A stretch of DNA of 10,844 nucleotides from Pseudomonadota bacterium (GTDB lineage Bacteria; Pseudomonadota; Gammaproteobacteria; Burkholderiales; Thiobacillaceae), in assembly GCA_021802595.1 (NCBI GenBank), contig JAJZRT010000070.1, positions 1-10,844 on the forward strand, written 5' to 3'. The notes under the pieces were generated by a model. It saw nothing but the letters and a program-made list of their open reading frames with translations, did no database searches and was not told the origin of the DNA. Shown piece after piece: positions 1-9,549 of the stretch. Made by a program: the position numbers and the translations under genes. How positions within the stretch are numbered: the first letter of the stretch is position 1; each line of letters opens with the position of its first letter.

Positions 1-2044
<2,044 letters not shown>

Positions 2045-2192
2045 GATGCGGGTGGCTGCGCGAACAAACCGGCATGTTATCACCGCCTGACACAGGCCCG
2101 CCGGCTGTTGACATACCGACATCCCTATCCGGATTGCTACAGGGGATGGGCCGACATCCTGCCCGGGCGGGCATGAAATGCGCCTGCGGTCG

Positions 2193-2208
2193 TGGTCTGA
2201 TAATTGCA
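2193..2208 (+). promoter_or_regulatory. Candidate sigma-54 (-24/-12) promoter for the prsT-like gene
   Basis: TGGTCTG-ATAA-TTGCA fits the sigma-54 consensus TGGCACG-N4-TTGCA except for the central CAC. The key GG (2194-2195) and GC (2206-2207) are exactly 10 bp apart. Transcription would start near 2219, leaving a 35-nt leader before the ATG at 2254. This agrees with the signal-peptide start and excludes the upstream in-frame ATGs. Confidence 0.55.
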
Positions 2209-2253
2209 GTTCCAGTTGCACAGTCCCGGACACACGAAATCGCGAGCATTTGG

Positions 2254-4980
2254 ATGACCTCAAGCAAATCCAGGAACCGAATCCTGCTGGCCCTGTTTCT
2301 GGGGACGCTGTTCCCCCATGCGGTGTATGCAGCCGACCGAGAAGAAAAAGCCTCGGCCTATTACGAGGATGCGCTGGTGCGCATGGACCGCAAGGACACC
2401 AAGGGCGCCATCGTCCAGCTGAAGAATGCCCTGCAGCAGGACAGCAAGATGCTGCCGGCCCTTGTCCTGCTGGGCAAGGCGTACCTCGACAGCGGCGCGC
2501 CACTGGGCGCTGAACGCGTGCTGGCGGATGCGGAACGGCTGGGTGCGGATCGTTCGCAGATCATTGCCATGCAGGTCGAGATATACAACCTTCTGGGCAG
2601 AAACCAGGCTTTGCTGGAGCGTTTCTCGCCCGACGGGCTGCCGCCTGATGTGAAATACAAGGTCCTGGTTACCCGGGGGTACGCGCAAATCGATCTGGAC
2701 CAGACGCGCGCCGCGATCCAGTCGCTGGAACAGGCCCGGCAGATCGCTCCCAATAATCCGGCCGCGCTGGTCGCGCAGTCGATGGCCTGTCTGCGCAGCG
2801 GAAATTTCCCGGATGCCGCAAGCATGGCGCAACTGGCGATCACGAAAAGTCCGGCCGATCCCTCCGGCTGGAACATGAAGGGCTCGATTGCACATGCGCA
2901 GGGAAATGTTCAGGAGGCGCTGGCTGGCTATGGCAAGGCATTGGCCCTGAAACCCGACTATCTTGATGCACTGATCGCCCGGGCGTCCTTGCTGCTGGAC
3001 CTCAACAGGAACGAGGAGGCCGCCAGGGATGTGGCCGTGTTGAAAAAGCGATTCCCCGGCGATCCGCGCAGTGCCTACCTGCAGGCGCTTCTGGCCGGGC
3101 GGCAAGGGAAGGATGCGGATGCCCGTAATGCGCTCGTGGCGGCGGCGGGTGCGCTGGATGCCCTGCCCTTCGAGGCGGTGCAGACGCGCCCCCAGCTCGT
3201 GCTTCTGGGCGGCATCGCGCATTACAGCCTCGGTGAGAATGAAAAGGCCAAAAAGTATCTGGGCGGCTATCTCCAGAAATACCCACAGCACCTGGGCGCG
3301 CGCAAGATCATGGCAGCCATCCTGTTGGGCGAACAGGATTACCCCAAGGCGATTGCGCTCCTGGAGGGGCCGACCCGGGCGCGGCCCAATGATCCCCAGG
3401 CGCTGTCCATGCTGGCGACCGCGTACATGGCCCAGGGCGAACACGCCAGGGCGGTTTCCCTGCTCGAACGGGCTTCCGGAATGAGCGGCGGCAGCGCGCC
3501 GGATATCACGGCGAATTTTGGCTTGAGCCTGATCGGCAGCGGGCAGGAAGCGCAGGGGGTGGTGCAGTTGCAGAAGGCCTATGCGAAGACCCCCGGGAAG
3601 GCCCATGCGGGCTTCCCGCTGGCCATCATGTATCTCAAGCAGAAGCAGACGAAGCCGGCACTCCAGATACTGGAGGCCGTGACCCGGAACGAACCGCAGA
3701 ATCTGACCGCATTGAATCTGCTGGCGGTTGCACGAGGCATGGCAAAAGACCGGGCAGGCGCGCGCAAGGTTTACGACCAGATACTGCTGAAGAATCCGGG
3801 GTTTACCCCGGCAAGACTCAATCTGGCGCGCCTGGATCGGTATGAAGGCAAGCCGGATGACGCGCGTCGTCGGCTGCTGGCCCTGCTCAAGGACCAGCCA
3901 AGGAATCTGGATGCGCTGGTCGAGCTAGCCCAGCTCGAACTTGCCGCCGGGCGCACGCAGGATGCCGTGCGCTGGCTCGAGAAGGCGCGTTCGTTCGATC
4001 CGCAAAGCCTCAGACCCAATCTGATGCTGGTCGACCTGTATCTGGGAACGGGGGACGCGCAGAAAGCGCTGGACATCGCCAAGGAAACGCAGGCGGCCAG
4101 TCGGGACAACCTGCAGGCGCTGGCGGCCCTGGGCCGATGTTATCTGGCGATCGGAAATCGCGGGCTGGCACGCGAAAACTTCAAGCGGATTACCCAACTG
4201 GCCGGCTTTGATGCCGACTGGCAACAGCGCATCGCCGAATTTCAGGTCCTCGCAGGTGACTACGAGGGGGCGCGATATTCGCTGGACAAGGCCTTGCTGG
4301 GCAAGCCGGGCTATTTCCCGGCCCTGTTGAGCAAGGCCGGCCTGGAGAAAATCTCCGGCAATCTGGATGCAGCCGAAAAACAGGCCCGTGCCCTGGCGGG
4401 CCTGTACCCCCGCGAGGCGGCCGTACAGCAACTGCTCGGCGACATTGCCATGCAGCGCCAGCGTTATGGGGAGGCCATTTCCGCCTATGGCAACGCATAC
4501 AACCTCGAAAAAAACGCGGCGTATGCAATCGGGCTGTACAACGCCTACAACCGGTCGGGAAACAACGCCAAGGCCTTGGCATTCATCCAGTCCTGGGTCG
4601 ACAGCAACCCTGCCGATCCCGCTGCCCGCCGTGTCCTGGCGGGTGCCTACATACAGGCGGGTCAGCTGGAGCTGGCGCAGCAACATTACGTGGCGCTGGG
4701 CAAGCTGTTGCCCAACGACGCCAGCGTCCACAACGATCTGGCCTACATCATGCTCAAGCAGCGACAGCCGGGTGCCCTGGCGGTCGCGGAAAGAGCCTAT
4801 CAACTGGCACCAAGCGACGCCAATGTGGCCGATACCCTGGGCTGGGCTTTGGTGGAGGCCGGGCAGGTGGAAAAAGGCCTGCGCTATCTGCGTGAAGCCC
4901 AGGTGCGGTCTCCCGAAAATCCCGAAATACGCGACCACCTAGCCGAAGCGCTCAGGCGCAAGGGAACGGCCGGCAGATGA
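2254..4980 (+). CDS. prsT: PEP-CTERM system TPR-repeat protein (PrsT-like)
   Basis: A 908-residue exported protein made almost entirely of tetratricopeptide repeats, from about residue 33 to the end, with room for roughly 25 repeats. The helix pairs are regular (for example [20 protein letters not shown]). Length and composition match the PEP-CTERM-associated TPR family usually called PrsT, which accompanies exosortase loci and probably serves as a periplasmic scaffold in polysaccharide or surface-protein export. The start is chosen at 2254. It gives a basic N-region, a hydrophobic core ([11 protein letters not shown]) and a signal peptidase I site after AVYA (residue 26). The open frame extends to 2074, but those extra residues do not look like a signal sequence and lie upstream of the proposed promoter. 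Oddity: family members are normally lipoproteins, but there is no lipobox cysteine here. The neighbouring PEP-CTERM gene supports the call. The molecular role is inferred. Confidence 0.88.
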   Translation: MTSSKSRNRILLALFLGTLFPHAVYAADREEKASAYYEDALVRMDRKDTKGAIVQLKNALQQDSKMLPALVLLGKAYLDSGAPLGAERVLADAERLGADRSQIIAMQVEIYNLLGRNQALLERFSPDGLPPDVKYKVLVTRGYAQIDLDQTRAAIQSLEQARQIAPNNPAALVAQSMACLRSGNFPDAASMAQLAITKSPADPSGWNMKGSIAHAQGNVQEALAGYGKALALKPDYLDALIARASLLLDLNRNEEAARDVAVLKKRFPGDPRSAYLQALLAGRQGKDADARNALVAAAGALDALPFEAVQTRPQLVLLGGIAHYSLGENEKAKKYLGGYLQKYPQHLGARKIMAAILLGEQDYPKAIALLEGPTRARPNDPQALSMLATAYMAQGEHARAVSLLERASGMSGGSAPDITANFGLSLIGSGQEAQGVVQLQKAYAKTPGKAHAGFPLAIMYLKQKQTKPALQILEAVTRNEPQNLTALNLLAVARGMAKDRAGARKVYDQILLKNPGFTPARLNLARLDRYEGKPDDARRRLLALLKDQPRNLDALVELAQLELAAGRTQDAVRWLEKARSFDPQSLRPNLMLVDLYLGTGDAQKALDIAKETQAASRDNLQALAALGRCYLAIGNRGLARENFKRITQLAGFDADWQQRIAEFQVLAGDYEGARYSLDKALLGKPGYFPALLSKAGLEKISGNLDAAEKQARALAGLYPREAAVQQLLGDIAMQRQRYGEAISAYGNAYNLEKNAAYAIGLYNAYNRSGNNAKALAFIQSWVDSNPADPAARRVLAGAYIQAGQLELAQQHYVALGKLLPNDASVHNDLAYIMLKQRQPGALAVAERAYQLAPSDANVADTLGWALVEAGQVEKGLRYLREAQVRSPENPEIRDHLAEALRRKGTAGR

Positions 4981-5071
4981 CGGCCCGGGCGTGTTCGGGC
5001 GGGGAGAGTCGGTTTTCTTTACACATCGGCTGCCCGGTATCGGATGATCTGCGGGATGCTTGTTTATCTTC

Positions 5072-5100
5072 TTGAAATATTGGAATAAAAGTTTTCTAGT
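5072..5100 (+). promoter_or_regulatory. Possible sigma-70 promoter overlapping the sigma-54 candidate
   Basis: TTGAAA (5072-5077, 5 of 6 to consensus) is separated by 17 bp from TCTAGT (5095-5100, 4 of 6), within an AT-rich stretch. It overlaps the first bases of the -24/-12 candidate, so the two forms of polymerase could not bind at the same time. It may be chance in AT-rich DNA. Confidence 0.3.
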
Positions 5101-5112
5101 ACGCGTGTTGCT
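5097..5112 (+). promoter_or_regulatory. Candidate sigma-54 (-24/-12) promoter for the PEP-CTERM gene
   Basis: TAGTACG-CGTG-TTGCT matches TGGCACG-N4-TTGCT at 10 of 12 defined positions, with the -24 G at 5099 and the -12 GC at 5110-5111. A start near 5123 would leave a 32-nt leader, much like the 35-nt leader proposed for the prsT-like gene. The mismatch at the first G of GG lowers confidence. An overlapping sigma-70-like alternative is listed separately. Confidence 0.5.
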
Positions 5113-5154
5113 TTATCGAGACGTGTATTCCTCTGGATCAATAGGGACAAAAAA

Positions 5155-6024
5155 ATGACAGCAAAACTCTGGCACATCACAAGGGTGGTTGGCGTTCTGG
5201 CGATGGGGCTGGGCGCAATGAATGCTGCGTACGCCACATATTCTTCGAGCTCGGGGACGCACTGCGGTGGGGGCGGCACGACCAACCCCAATTGCGATAC
5301 CTGGACGTTCAACAACACGACGGTCAATACACAGGGCAGGATCACGGCCACCGCCTCGGGGTGGTCGAACACGGCCGGTTCGGCCAATGTCCTGCTGGAC
5401 ACCGCCTACATCACCCTGAACGGCAGCAGCGGCCTGGGGGTCAGGAACAACGACTGTACCGGTTATTCCAATTGCACAGGCGGAACCACGGGCAGGGATG
5501 CCAATGAGGGAACCAGCCCTGAGCATGCGATCGACAACAATGAACGGGTGGACTCCATCCTGTTCTCGTTTACCGACAAGGTGAACCTCACGTCCTTCGC
5601 TGCGGGGTGGGTGCAGACCGATTCCGATTTCACGGTCCTGGCGTTTACAGGGGCGGGCACGCCAGCCAGCCTGGGGGGGCAGTCCTATGCGGGCCTGTTG
5701 TCCAACGGCTGGTCGTTGATCGGGAATGTCCTGGCCAGTTCCAGCACGGGGGCCCACGATTTCGCCAACAACACCTATTCCAGCTACTGGCTGATCGGCG
5801 CACTGAACACCTTTGTCGGGGGGGATCCGACCAAGGCAGGAAACGACTATTTCAAGCTGATTTCCCTGGCGGGTTGTACCTGCGCGAATGCGCCGCCTGG
5901 AACGCCCGGCTGCAGCGGCGGCGGCGGTGGCGTGCCGGAGCCCGGTACGCTGCTGCTGATGGGGGCTGGCCTGTTCGGCCTGACACGCTTCAACGCCCGT
6001 CGTGTGATGCGTATCGCCGCCTGA
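5155..6024 (+). CDS. PEP-CTERM sorting-domain surface protein
   Basis: A 289-residue secreted protein expected to be processed by an exosortase and displayed on or released from the cell surface. It has a signal peptide (hydrophobic VVGVLAMGLGAM, likely cleavage after AYA at residue 27). A Ser/Thr/Asn/Gly-rich body of low complexity follows. A Gly-rich linker leads into the C-terminal signal VPEPGTLLLMGAGLFGL followed by Arg-rich NARR, at about residues 260-283. Seven cysteines remain in the mature part, including CTC near residue 243, suggesting disulfides or a bound group. The middle region (ERVDSILFSF, then DSDFTVLAFTG) resembles exosortase-dependent surface proteins of the XDP1 type as I remember them; this is not verified. 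An AGGGA ribosome binding site lies 8 nt before the ATG. Six residues after the Arg cluster make the tail slightly longer than usual. It lies 174 bp behind the prsT-like gene. No exosortase gene is in the window. Substrate or ligand is unknown. Confidence 0.9.
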   Translation: MTAKLWHITRVVGVLAMGLGAMNAAYATYSSSSGTHCGGGGTTNPNCDTWTFNNTTVNTQGRITATASGWSNTAGSANVLLDTAYITLNGSSGLGVRNNDCTGYSNCTGGTTGRDANEGTSPEHAIDNNERVDSILFSFTDKVNLTSFAAGWVQTDSDFTVLAFTGAGTPASLGGQSYAGLLSNGWSLIGNVLASSSTGAHDFANNTYSSYWLIGALNTFVGGDPTKAGNDYFKLISLAGCTCANAPPGTPGCSGGGGGVPEPGTLLLMGAGLFGLTRFNARRVMRIAA

Positions 6025-6048
6025 CCCGCGCTTTCCATTCCTGCAGAA

Positions 6049-6081
6049 GACACAAGGCCCCGCTCGTCGGGGCCTTGTGTC
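6049..6081. terminator. Strong hairpin terminator after the PEP-CTERM gene
   Basis: A perfect 14-bp inverted repeat (arms 6049-6062 and 6068-6081, core ACACAAGGCCCCG) encloses the 5-nt loop CTCGT, 25 bp after the stop codon. The following T tract is short (CCTTT), so termination depends on the very stable stem. It separates the PEP-CTERM gene from the rhodanese gene. Confidence 0.85.
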
Positions 6082-6141
6082 CTTTCACGGATGTGGACCC
6101 GATCTGCTAGGGTGGATAAGGAATGGACAGCGGAGTACGCG

Positions 6142-6528
6142 ATGAAACAGATGACCCCCCAGGAATCCCATGAATTTTTGCAGGCGCATCCGGAAGCGGT
6201 GTTCATCGATTGCCGCTCGGAAATCGAATATCTGTTCGTCGGGCATCCCGTGGGGGCGATCCACATTGCCTGGCAGGATGGCCCCGACTGGGATGTCAAC
6301 CCGGATTTTCTGGGACACGCACGCAAGGCGGCTTCGGTCAATCGGCCGGTCGTGCTGATCTGCCGCTCGGGCCGGCGTTCTGCGGATGCAGGGCGCTACC
6401 TTGAAAAATATGGCTTCCCCGAGGTTTACAACGTCATGCACGGCTTCGAGGGCGACATGGACGAGGCGCGCCATCGCAGCACCCGGAATGGCTGGCGCCA
6501 TGACGGCCTGCCGTGGGAACAGACCTGA
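6142..6528 (+). CDS. Single-domain rhodanese-like sulfurtransferase
   Basis: A 128-residue cytoplasmic protein consisting of one rhodanese domain. The fold markers appear in order: VFIDCRSEIEY at about 20-30, then GHPVGAIHI, then the active-site loop CRSGRRS with the catalytic Cys at residue 74, then GFPEVYNVMHGFEGD. The intact loop cysteine implies persulfide transfer, but donor and acceptor cannot be read from sequence. Start at 6142 is chosen because GGAG lies 6 nt upstream; the frame is open from 6091 and would add 17 residues lacking rhodanese character. The gene stands alone between the terminator at 6049-6081 and the convergent VIT gene, so it is probably transcribed from its own promoter in the short gap before it. 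I could not identify that promoter convincingly. Confidence 0.9.
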   Translation: MKQMTPQESHEFLQAHPEAVFIDCRSEIEYLFVGHPVGAIHIAWQDGPDWDVNPDFLGHARKAASVNRPVVLICRSGRRSADAGRYLEKYGFPEVYNVMHGFEGDMDEARHRSTRNGWRHDGLPWEQT

Positions 6529-6591
6529 CTTCCAGCCGCGAGGAACGGAGAGGCATGCGGGGGAATCCCGGGCGCTGCGTGTCCTTCACGG

Positions 6592-6611
6592 AAAAAGCCG
6601 AGGCTCTCAGC
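6592..6611 (-). terminator. Intrinsic terminator of the ubiK-comM-VIT operon
   Basis: On the minus strand GCTGAG-AGC-CTCGGC forms a 6-bp stem with one G-T pair and is followed directly by TTTTT (plus-strand A run 6592-6596). The hairpin overlaps the VIT stop codon. The stem is short, so efficiency may be moderate. Confidence 0.55.
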
Positions 6612-7638
6612 CAAGGGACACTCCCAGCCAGGTGCCGATGAAATAGGTGCCCAGTCCGGCCGCGCCGCCGATGCCCAGCATGCGCAGGCCGGAGAGGATG
6701 GCGTGGCGGCCGGTGAACAGGCTCATGCTGGCGCCGACGGCGAACAGGCCCAGCGCGGTCAGTCCGATCGAAGCGGTGAGCGCGTGGCCATAGCCGAACA
6801 GGAACGGCAGCAGCGGCAACGCCGCACCCGAGGTGAAGGCGGCAAACGACGAGATCGCCGCCACCCAGGGCGAGCCGAGTTCGTCGGGGTTCAATCCGAG
6901 CTCTTCGCGCGCCAGGGTGTCGAGCGCGCGCGCGGGGTCCTGCATCAGGGTGTCGGCCAGGCGCCGTGCCTCGGCCGCGTCCATGCCCTTGGCGGTGTAG
7001 ATCAGCGCCAGTTCGGCCGCCTCTTCCTGCGGGTATTGTTCCAGTTCGTCCCGTTCGAGGCCGATCTGGTATTCGAACATTTCGCGCTGCGAGCGCACCG
7101 ACACATACTCGCCCGACGCCATCGAGAATGCGCCTGCCAGCAGGCCGGCCACGCCGGTCAGCACAATGATCGACGGCTCCGGCGCGGCGCCGGCCACGCC
7201 GTAGATCAGCGCGGCATTCGACACCAGGCCATCGTTGATGCCGAACACGCCGGCGCGCAGGGCATTGCCGGCCGCACCGTTCTGGTGGCGCTTGCCGATA
7301 TCGTCGCGCCGGACCGGCATGGGGTGCGGCGAATTCTGCGTGTACAGCACCATGCCGCGCACCTTCATCGCCGCCAGCACACCACGCATCACGCGCGGCT
7401 TGAAAACGCGCGTGAGCCGGGCCACGACACGCGTGCGCAGATCGGGACGGTACGCGACCGGTGCCGGACGGCCGCTTCGCTCCATGGCGGCCAGCCAGAT
7501 TTCCGACTGATCGTCGGCCGCCTGGGCGAGTTCGTTGAACAGCGCCTCGCGTGGCGTGCCGCGCTCGCATTCGGCAACCACGCGATAGAGCCAGGCCGAT
7601 TGCTTTTCTTCCTGCCAGGATTCGTAGGGATCGCTCAT
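6607..7638 (-). CDS. VIT1/CCC1-family membrane protein with ferritin-like N-terminal extension
   Basis: A 343-residue integral membrane protein of the vacuolar iron transporter family, which moves Fe(II)/Mn(II) across membranes. The C-terminal two thirds carry family motifs: GINDGLVSNAALIYGVAGA in the first membrane helix (about 130-150), AGAFSMASGEYVSVRSQRE at the end of the second, then an acidic cytoplasmic loop (EEAAELALIYTAKGMDAAEA, roughly 205-245), and three more hydrophobic helices to the C-terminus. The first 50 or so residues (EEKQSAWLYRVVAECE, then ELAQAADDQSEIW) resemble half of a rubrerythrin/ferritin-like domain as in membrane-bound ferritin MbfA. However, the expected E-x-x-H metal ligands appear as A41 and Q44. 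The ATG overlaps the comM stop in an ATGA arrangement, indicating translational coupling. Transport of iron is inferred from family only. Confidence 0.88.
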   Translation of the reverse strand: MSDPYESWQEEKQSAWLYRVVAECERGTPREALFNELAQAADDQSEIWLAAMERSGRPAPVAYRPDLRTRVVARLTRVFKPRVMRGVLAAMKVRGMVLYTQNSPHPMPVRRDDIGKRHQNGAAGNALRAGVFGINDGLVSNAALIYGVAGAAPEPSIIVLTGVAGLLAGAFSMASGEYVSVRSQREMFEYQIGLERDELEQYPQEEAAELALIYTAKGMDAAEARRLADTLMQDPARALDTLAREELGLNPDELGSPWVAAISSFAAFTSGAALPLLPFLFGYGHALTASIGLTALGLFAVGASMSLFTGRHAILSGLRMLGIGGAAGLGTYFIGTWLGVSLG

Positions 7639-9125
7639 GCGGGAGATCTCCGGTATTGAATGGCTTCGGCGAGATGCGCCGGTGCGATCATCTCGCTGTC
7701 CGCCAGATCGGCCACGCTGCGTGCCAGCCTGAGCACGCGATGGTAGGCGCGCGCCGACAGGTTCAGGCGGGCGATCGCCTGCTTGAGCAGGCCTTCCCCT
7801 GCCGCATCCGGCTGGCAGAACTGCTCGATCTCCCGGGTGCCGAGTAGGGCGTTGGGTTTCCCCTGCCGCGCCATCTGGCGTGCGCGCGCCGCCTGCACGC
7901 GGCCGCGGATGGCGGCGCTGGGCTCGCCTGCGCCGGCCTGCAACAGTTCATCCTGCGTCAGGGCCGGCACGCTGATCTGGATGTCGATACGGTCGAGCAG
8001 CGGCCCGGAAATGCGCGCACGGTAGCGCGCGATCTGATCCGGCGTGTCCCGGCAGGCCTGGGCCGGATGGCCGAGATAGCCGCAGGGGCAGGGGTTCATG
8101 GCTGCGACAAGCTGGAAGCGCGCCGGAAAATCGGCCTGCCGGGCTGCGCGCGAAATCGTGATGTGTCCGGTTTCCAGGGGCTCGCGCAGGACTTCCAGCA
8201 CCTGTCGCGAAAACTCCGGCAACTCGTCGAGGAACAGCACGCCATGGTGCGCCAGCGAGATTTCGCCGGGGCGCGGGTTGCCGCCGCCGCCGACCAGGGC
8301 CACCGCCGAGGCGGTGTGATGGGGGGCACGGAAGGGCCGGCGCCGCCAGTGCTCCTGGCGGAATCCGCCGTTGAGCGAAGCGACCGCGGCGGCTTCCAGC
8401 GCCTCGGTCTCGTCCATTGCCGGCAGGATGCCGGGAAAGCGTGCAGCCAGCATCGACTTGCCGGTCCCCGGTGGGCCCGACATCAGCACCGAATGACCGC
8501 CAGCGGCGGCGACTTCGAGTGCGCGCCGGGCGGCGGCCTGGCCCTTGATATCGGCAAAGTCGGGGTAGTCGGGTGCCGGCGGAAGCGCATTCGCCTCGGG
8601 AAGGGCAAGCGTCGTCTGGCCAGCGAGCCAGGCGCAGACTTCGAGCAGGCTTGCCGCCCCCCGTGTCTCGACGCCCTGGGCGAGCGCCGCTTCGCTGGCC
8701 GATGCGGCGGGCAGAACCAGTTGCCGGCCGACGGTGCGCGTTGCAATCGCCATTGCCAGCGCGCCGCGTACCGGGCGCAACTCGCCGGTCAGCGCCAGTT
8801 CGCCGGCGAATTCGGCATGCTTGAGCCTGTCGGCAGGAACCTGCCCCGACGCGACGAGGATCGCCAGCGCGATTGGCAGGTCGAAGCGCCCGGATTCCTT
8901 GGGCAGGTCGGCCGGCGCGAGGTTGACCGTGATGCGGCGCGCCGGAAATTCGTAGTGCGCGTTCTGGATCGCCGCACGCACGCGGTCGCGCGCTTCCTTC
9001 ACCTCCGTTTCCGGCAGGCCGACCAGGGTGAAGGCCGGCAGGCCGTTGGCAAGATGCGCCTCCACCACGACTTCGGGCGCATGCATGCCGTTCAAGGCCC
9101 GGCTTCTGACGACGGCGATGGCCAT
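7635..9125 (-). CDS. comM: ComM/YifB family Mg-chelatase-like AAA+ ATPase
   Basis: A 496-residue cytoplasmic AAA+ ATPase. In naturally competent bacteria ComM is a hexameric branch-migration helicase that extends integration of incoming DNA during transformation. Residues 1-170 form the N-terminal ChlI-like domain (AIVNAHL-type sequence, GLPAFTLVGLPETEVKEARDRV). Walker A GPPGTGKS lies near 217-224 and Walker B LFLDELPEF near 296-304. The conserved Cys-rich segment MNPCPCGYLGH with a following CRDTPDQI, and the SGPLLDRIDI sensor/arginine motif, come next. The C-terminal helical domain (LNLSARAYHRVLRLARSVADL) is complete. Length is normal. It starts 7 nt after the ubiK stop; the ribosome binding sequence GAGGAAG lies within the ubiK end, so it is probably cotranscribed. 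The intact sequence is consistent with competence, but no uptake genes are in the window. Confidence 0.95.
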   Translation of the reverse strand: MAIAVVRSRALNGMHAPEVVVEAHLANGLPAFTLVGLPETEVKEARDRVRAAIQNAHYEFPARRITVNLAPADLPKESGRFDLPIALAILVASGQVPADRLKHAEFAGELALTGELRPVRGALAMAIATRTVGRQLVLPAASASEAALAQGVETRGAASLLEVCAWLAGQTTLALPEANALPPAPDYPDFADIKGQAAARRALEVAAAGGHSVLMSGPPGTGKSMLAARFPGILPAMDETEALEAAAVASLNGGFRQEHWRRRPFRAPHHTASAVALVGGGGNPRPGEISLAHHGVLFLDELPEFSRQVLEVLREPLETGHITISRAARQADFPARFQLVAAMNPCPCGYLGHPAQACRDTPDQIARYRARISGPLLDRIDIQISVPALTQDELLQAGAGEPSAAIRGRVQAARARQMARQGKPNALLGTREIEQFCQPDAAGEGLLKQAIARLNLSARAYHRVLRLARSVADLADSEMIAPAHLAEAIQYRRSPA

Positions 9126-9132
9126 CTCGAAC

Positions 9133-9399
9133 TTATTCTTCCTCGTCGCGCCGCTGCTTTTCCAGTTCGGCCAGGCGCGCTTCGAGCTGCGCCAGTTTCT
9201 CGCGGGTGCGCGCCAGCACTTCTGTCTGCACGTCGAATTCCTCGCGGCTCACCATGTCCAGCTTGCCGAGCATCGACGTGACCCCGGCCTTGAGATTCTG
9301 CTCGATGTCCTTGGCGGGCGATTGTTTGAGCGCCTCACCCAGTTTGCTGACCAGATCGTTGACGAATGCAGGGGTGGGGATTTTCGGATTCGGATTCAT
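9133..9399 (-). CDS. ubiK: Ubiquinone biosynthesis accessory factor UbiK (YqiC/BMFP family)
   Basis: An 88-residue small protein. UbiK assists the late steps of ubiquinone synthesis, working with UbiJ in the soluble Ubi complex and binding lipids. The N-terminal half is an amphipathic helical region (PAFVNDLVSKLGEAL). The C-terminal half is the conserved BMFP segment VSREEFDVQTEVLARTREKL running into a coiled coil (LAQLEARLAELEKQ) and an acidic end. Start at 9399 is preferred over the in-frame ATG at 9420 because a strong GGAGG sits 5 nt upstream of it. It is first in the minus-strand operon, 7 nt before comM. A possible minus-strand -10 (TGC-TACACT at 9422-9427) has no good -35. Confidence 0.93.
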   Translation of the reverse strand: MNPNPKIPTPAFVNDLVSKLGEALKQSPAKDIEQNLKAGVTSMLGKLDMVSREEFDVQTEVLARTREKLAQLEARLAELEKQRRDEEE

Positions 9400-9474
9400 G
9401 ATGGCCTCCAGGGATTGCAAGAGTGTAGCAAGCAGGGCGCTGAGGCGGCACCAGGTTCAGCGTGCAGGGTGGCG

Positions 9475-9489
9475 GCACAAAGAGTGTGC
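9475..9489. promoter_or_regulatory. NtrC-type binding site, distal
   Basis: The dyad GCAC-AAAGAGT-GTGC has the same GCAC-N7-GTGC layout as the NtrC sites of the E. coli glnA enhancer. Its centre (9482) is about 127 bp upstream of the predicted torF start. Confidence 0.65.
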
Positions 9490-9505
9490 ATGATGTTTCC
9501 GTGAC

Positions 9506-9520
9506 GCACCATGGAAGTGC
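9506..9520. promoter_or_regulatory. NtrC-type binding site, proximal
   Basis: The dyad GCAC-CATGGAA-GTGC again has a 7-bp spacer. Its centre (9513) is 31 bp, about three helical turns, from the distal site and about 96 bp upstream of the predicted start. The pair is therefore on the same DNA face, as needed for cooperative NtrC binding. Confidence 0.68.
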
Positions 9521-9549
9521 GATAAGGTCGGGGTTTGCCGGTAAAGCAA

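Noticed and set aside
2108..2136. Perfect TTGACA -35 hexamer in the metH-prsT gap
   Set aside because: No acceptable -10 hexamer at 16-18 bp spacing; the base at 17 bp reads GGATTG.
2074..2253. Extended N-terminus of the prsT-like frame
   Set aside because: The 60 extra residues do not resemble a signal peptide, and they lie upstream of the promoter candidate. The ATG at 2254 gives a good signal sequence.
2045..2253. Cobalamin or SAH riboswitch upstream of metH
   Set aside because: I looked on the minus strand for a B12 box and for the SAH riboswitch core and found neither.
2260..3606. Long minus-strand open frames opposite the TPR gene (also 3925-4938)
   Set aside because: Low-complexity antisense translations with no motifs and no ribosome binding site; the plus-strand TPR pattern is continuous through the region.
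4983..5020. Possible terminator after the prsT-like gene (GCCCG / CGGGC with 8-nt loop)
   Set aside because: The stem has only 5 bp and the T-rich stretch starts about 12 nt after it, so it does not fit an intrinsic terminator.
6703..9281. Plus-strand open frames opposite VIT and comM
   Set aside because: Antisense shadows of two clearly conserved minus-strand genes.
9448..9465. Third NtrC-like dyad GCAC / GTGC
   Set aside because: The half sites are separated by 10 bp rather than 7, so it does not fit the NtrC layout.
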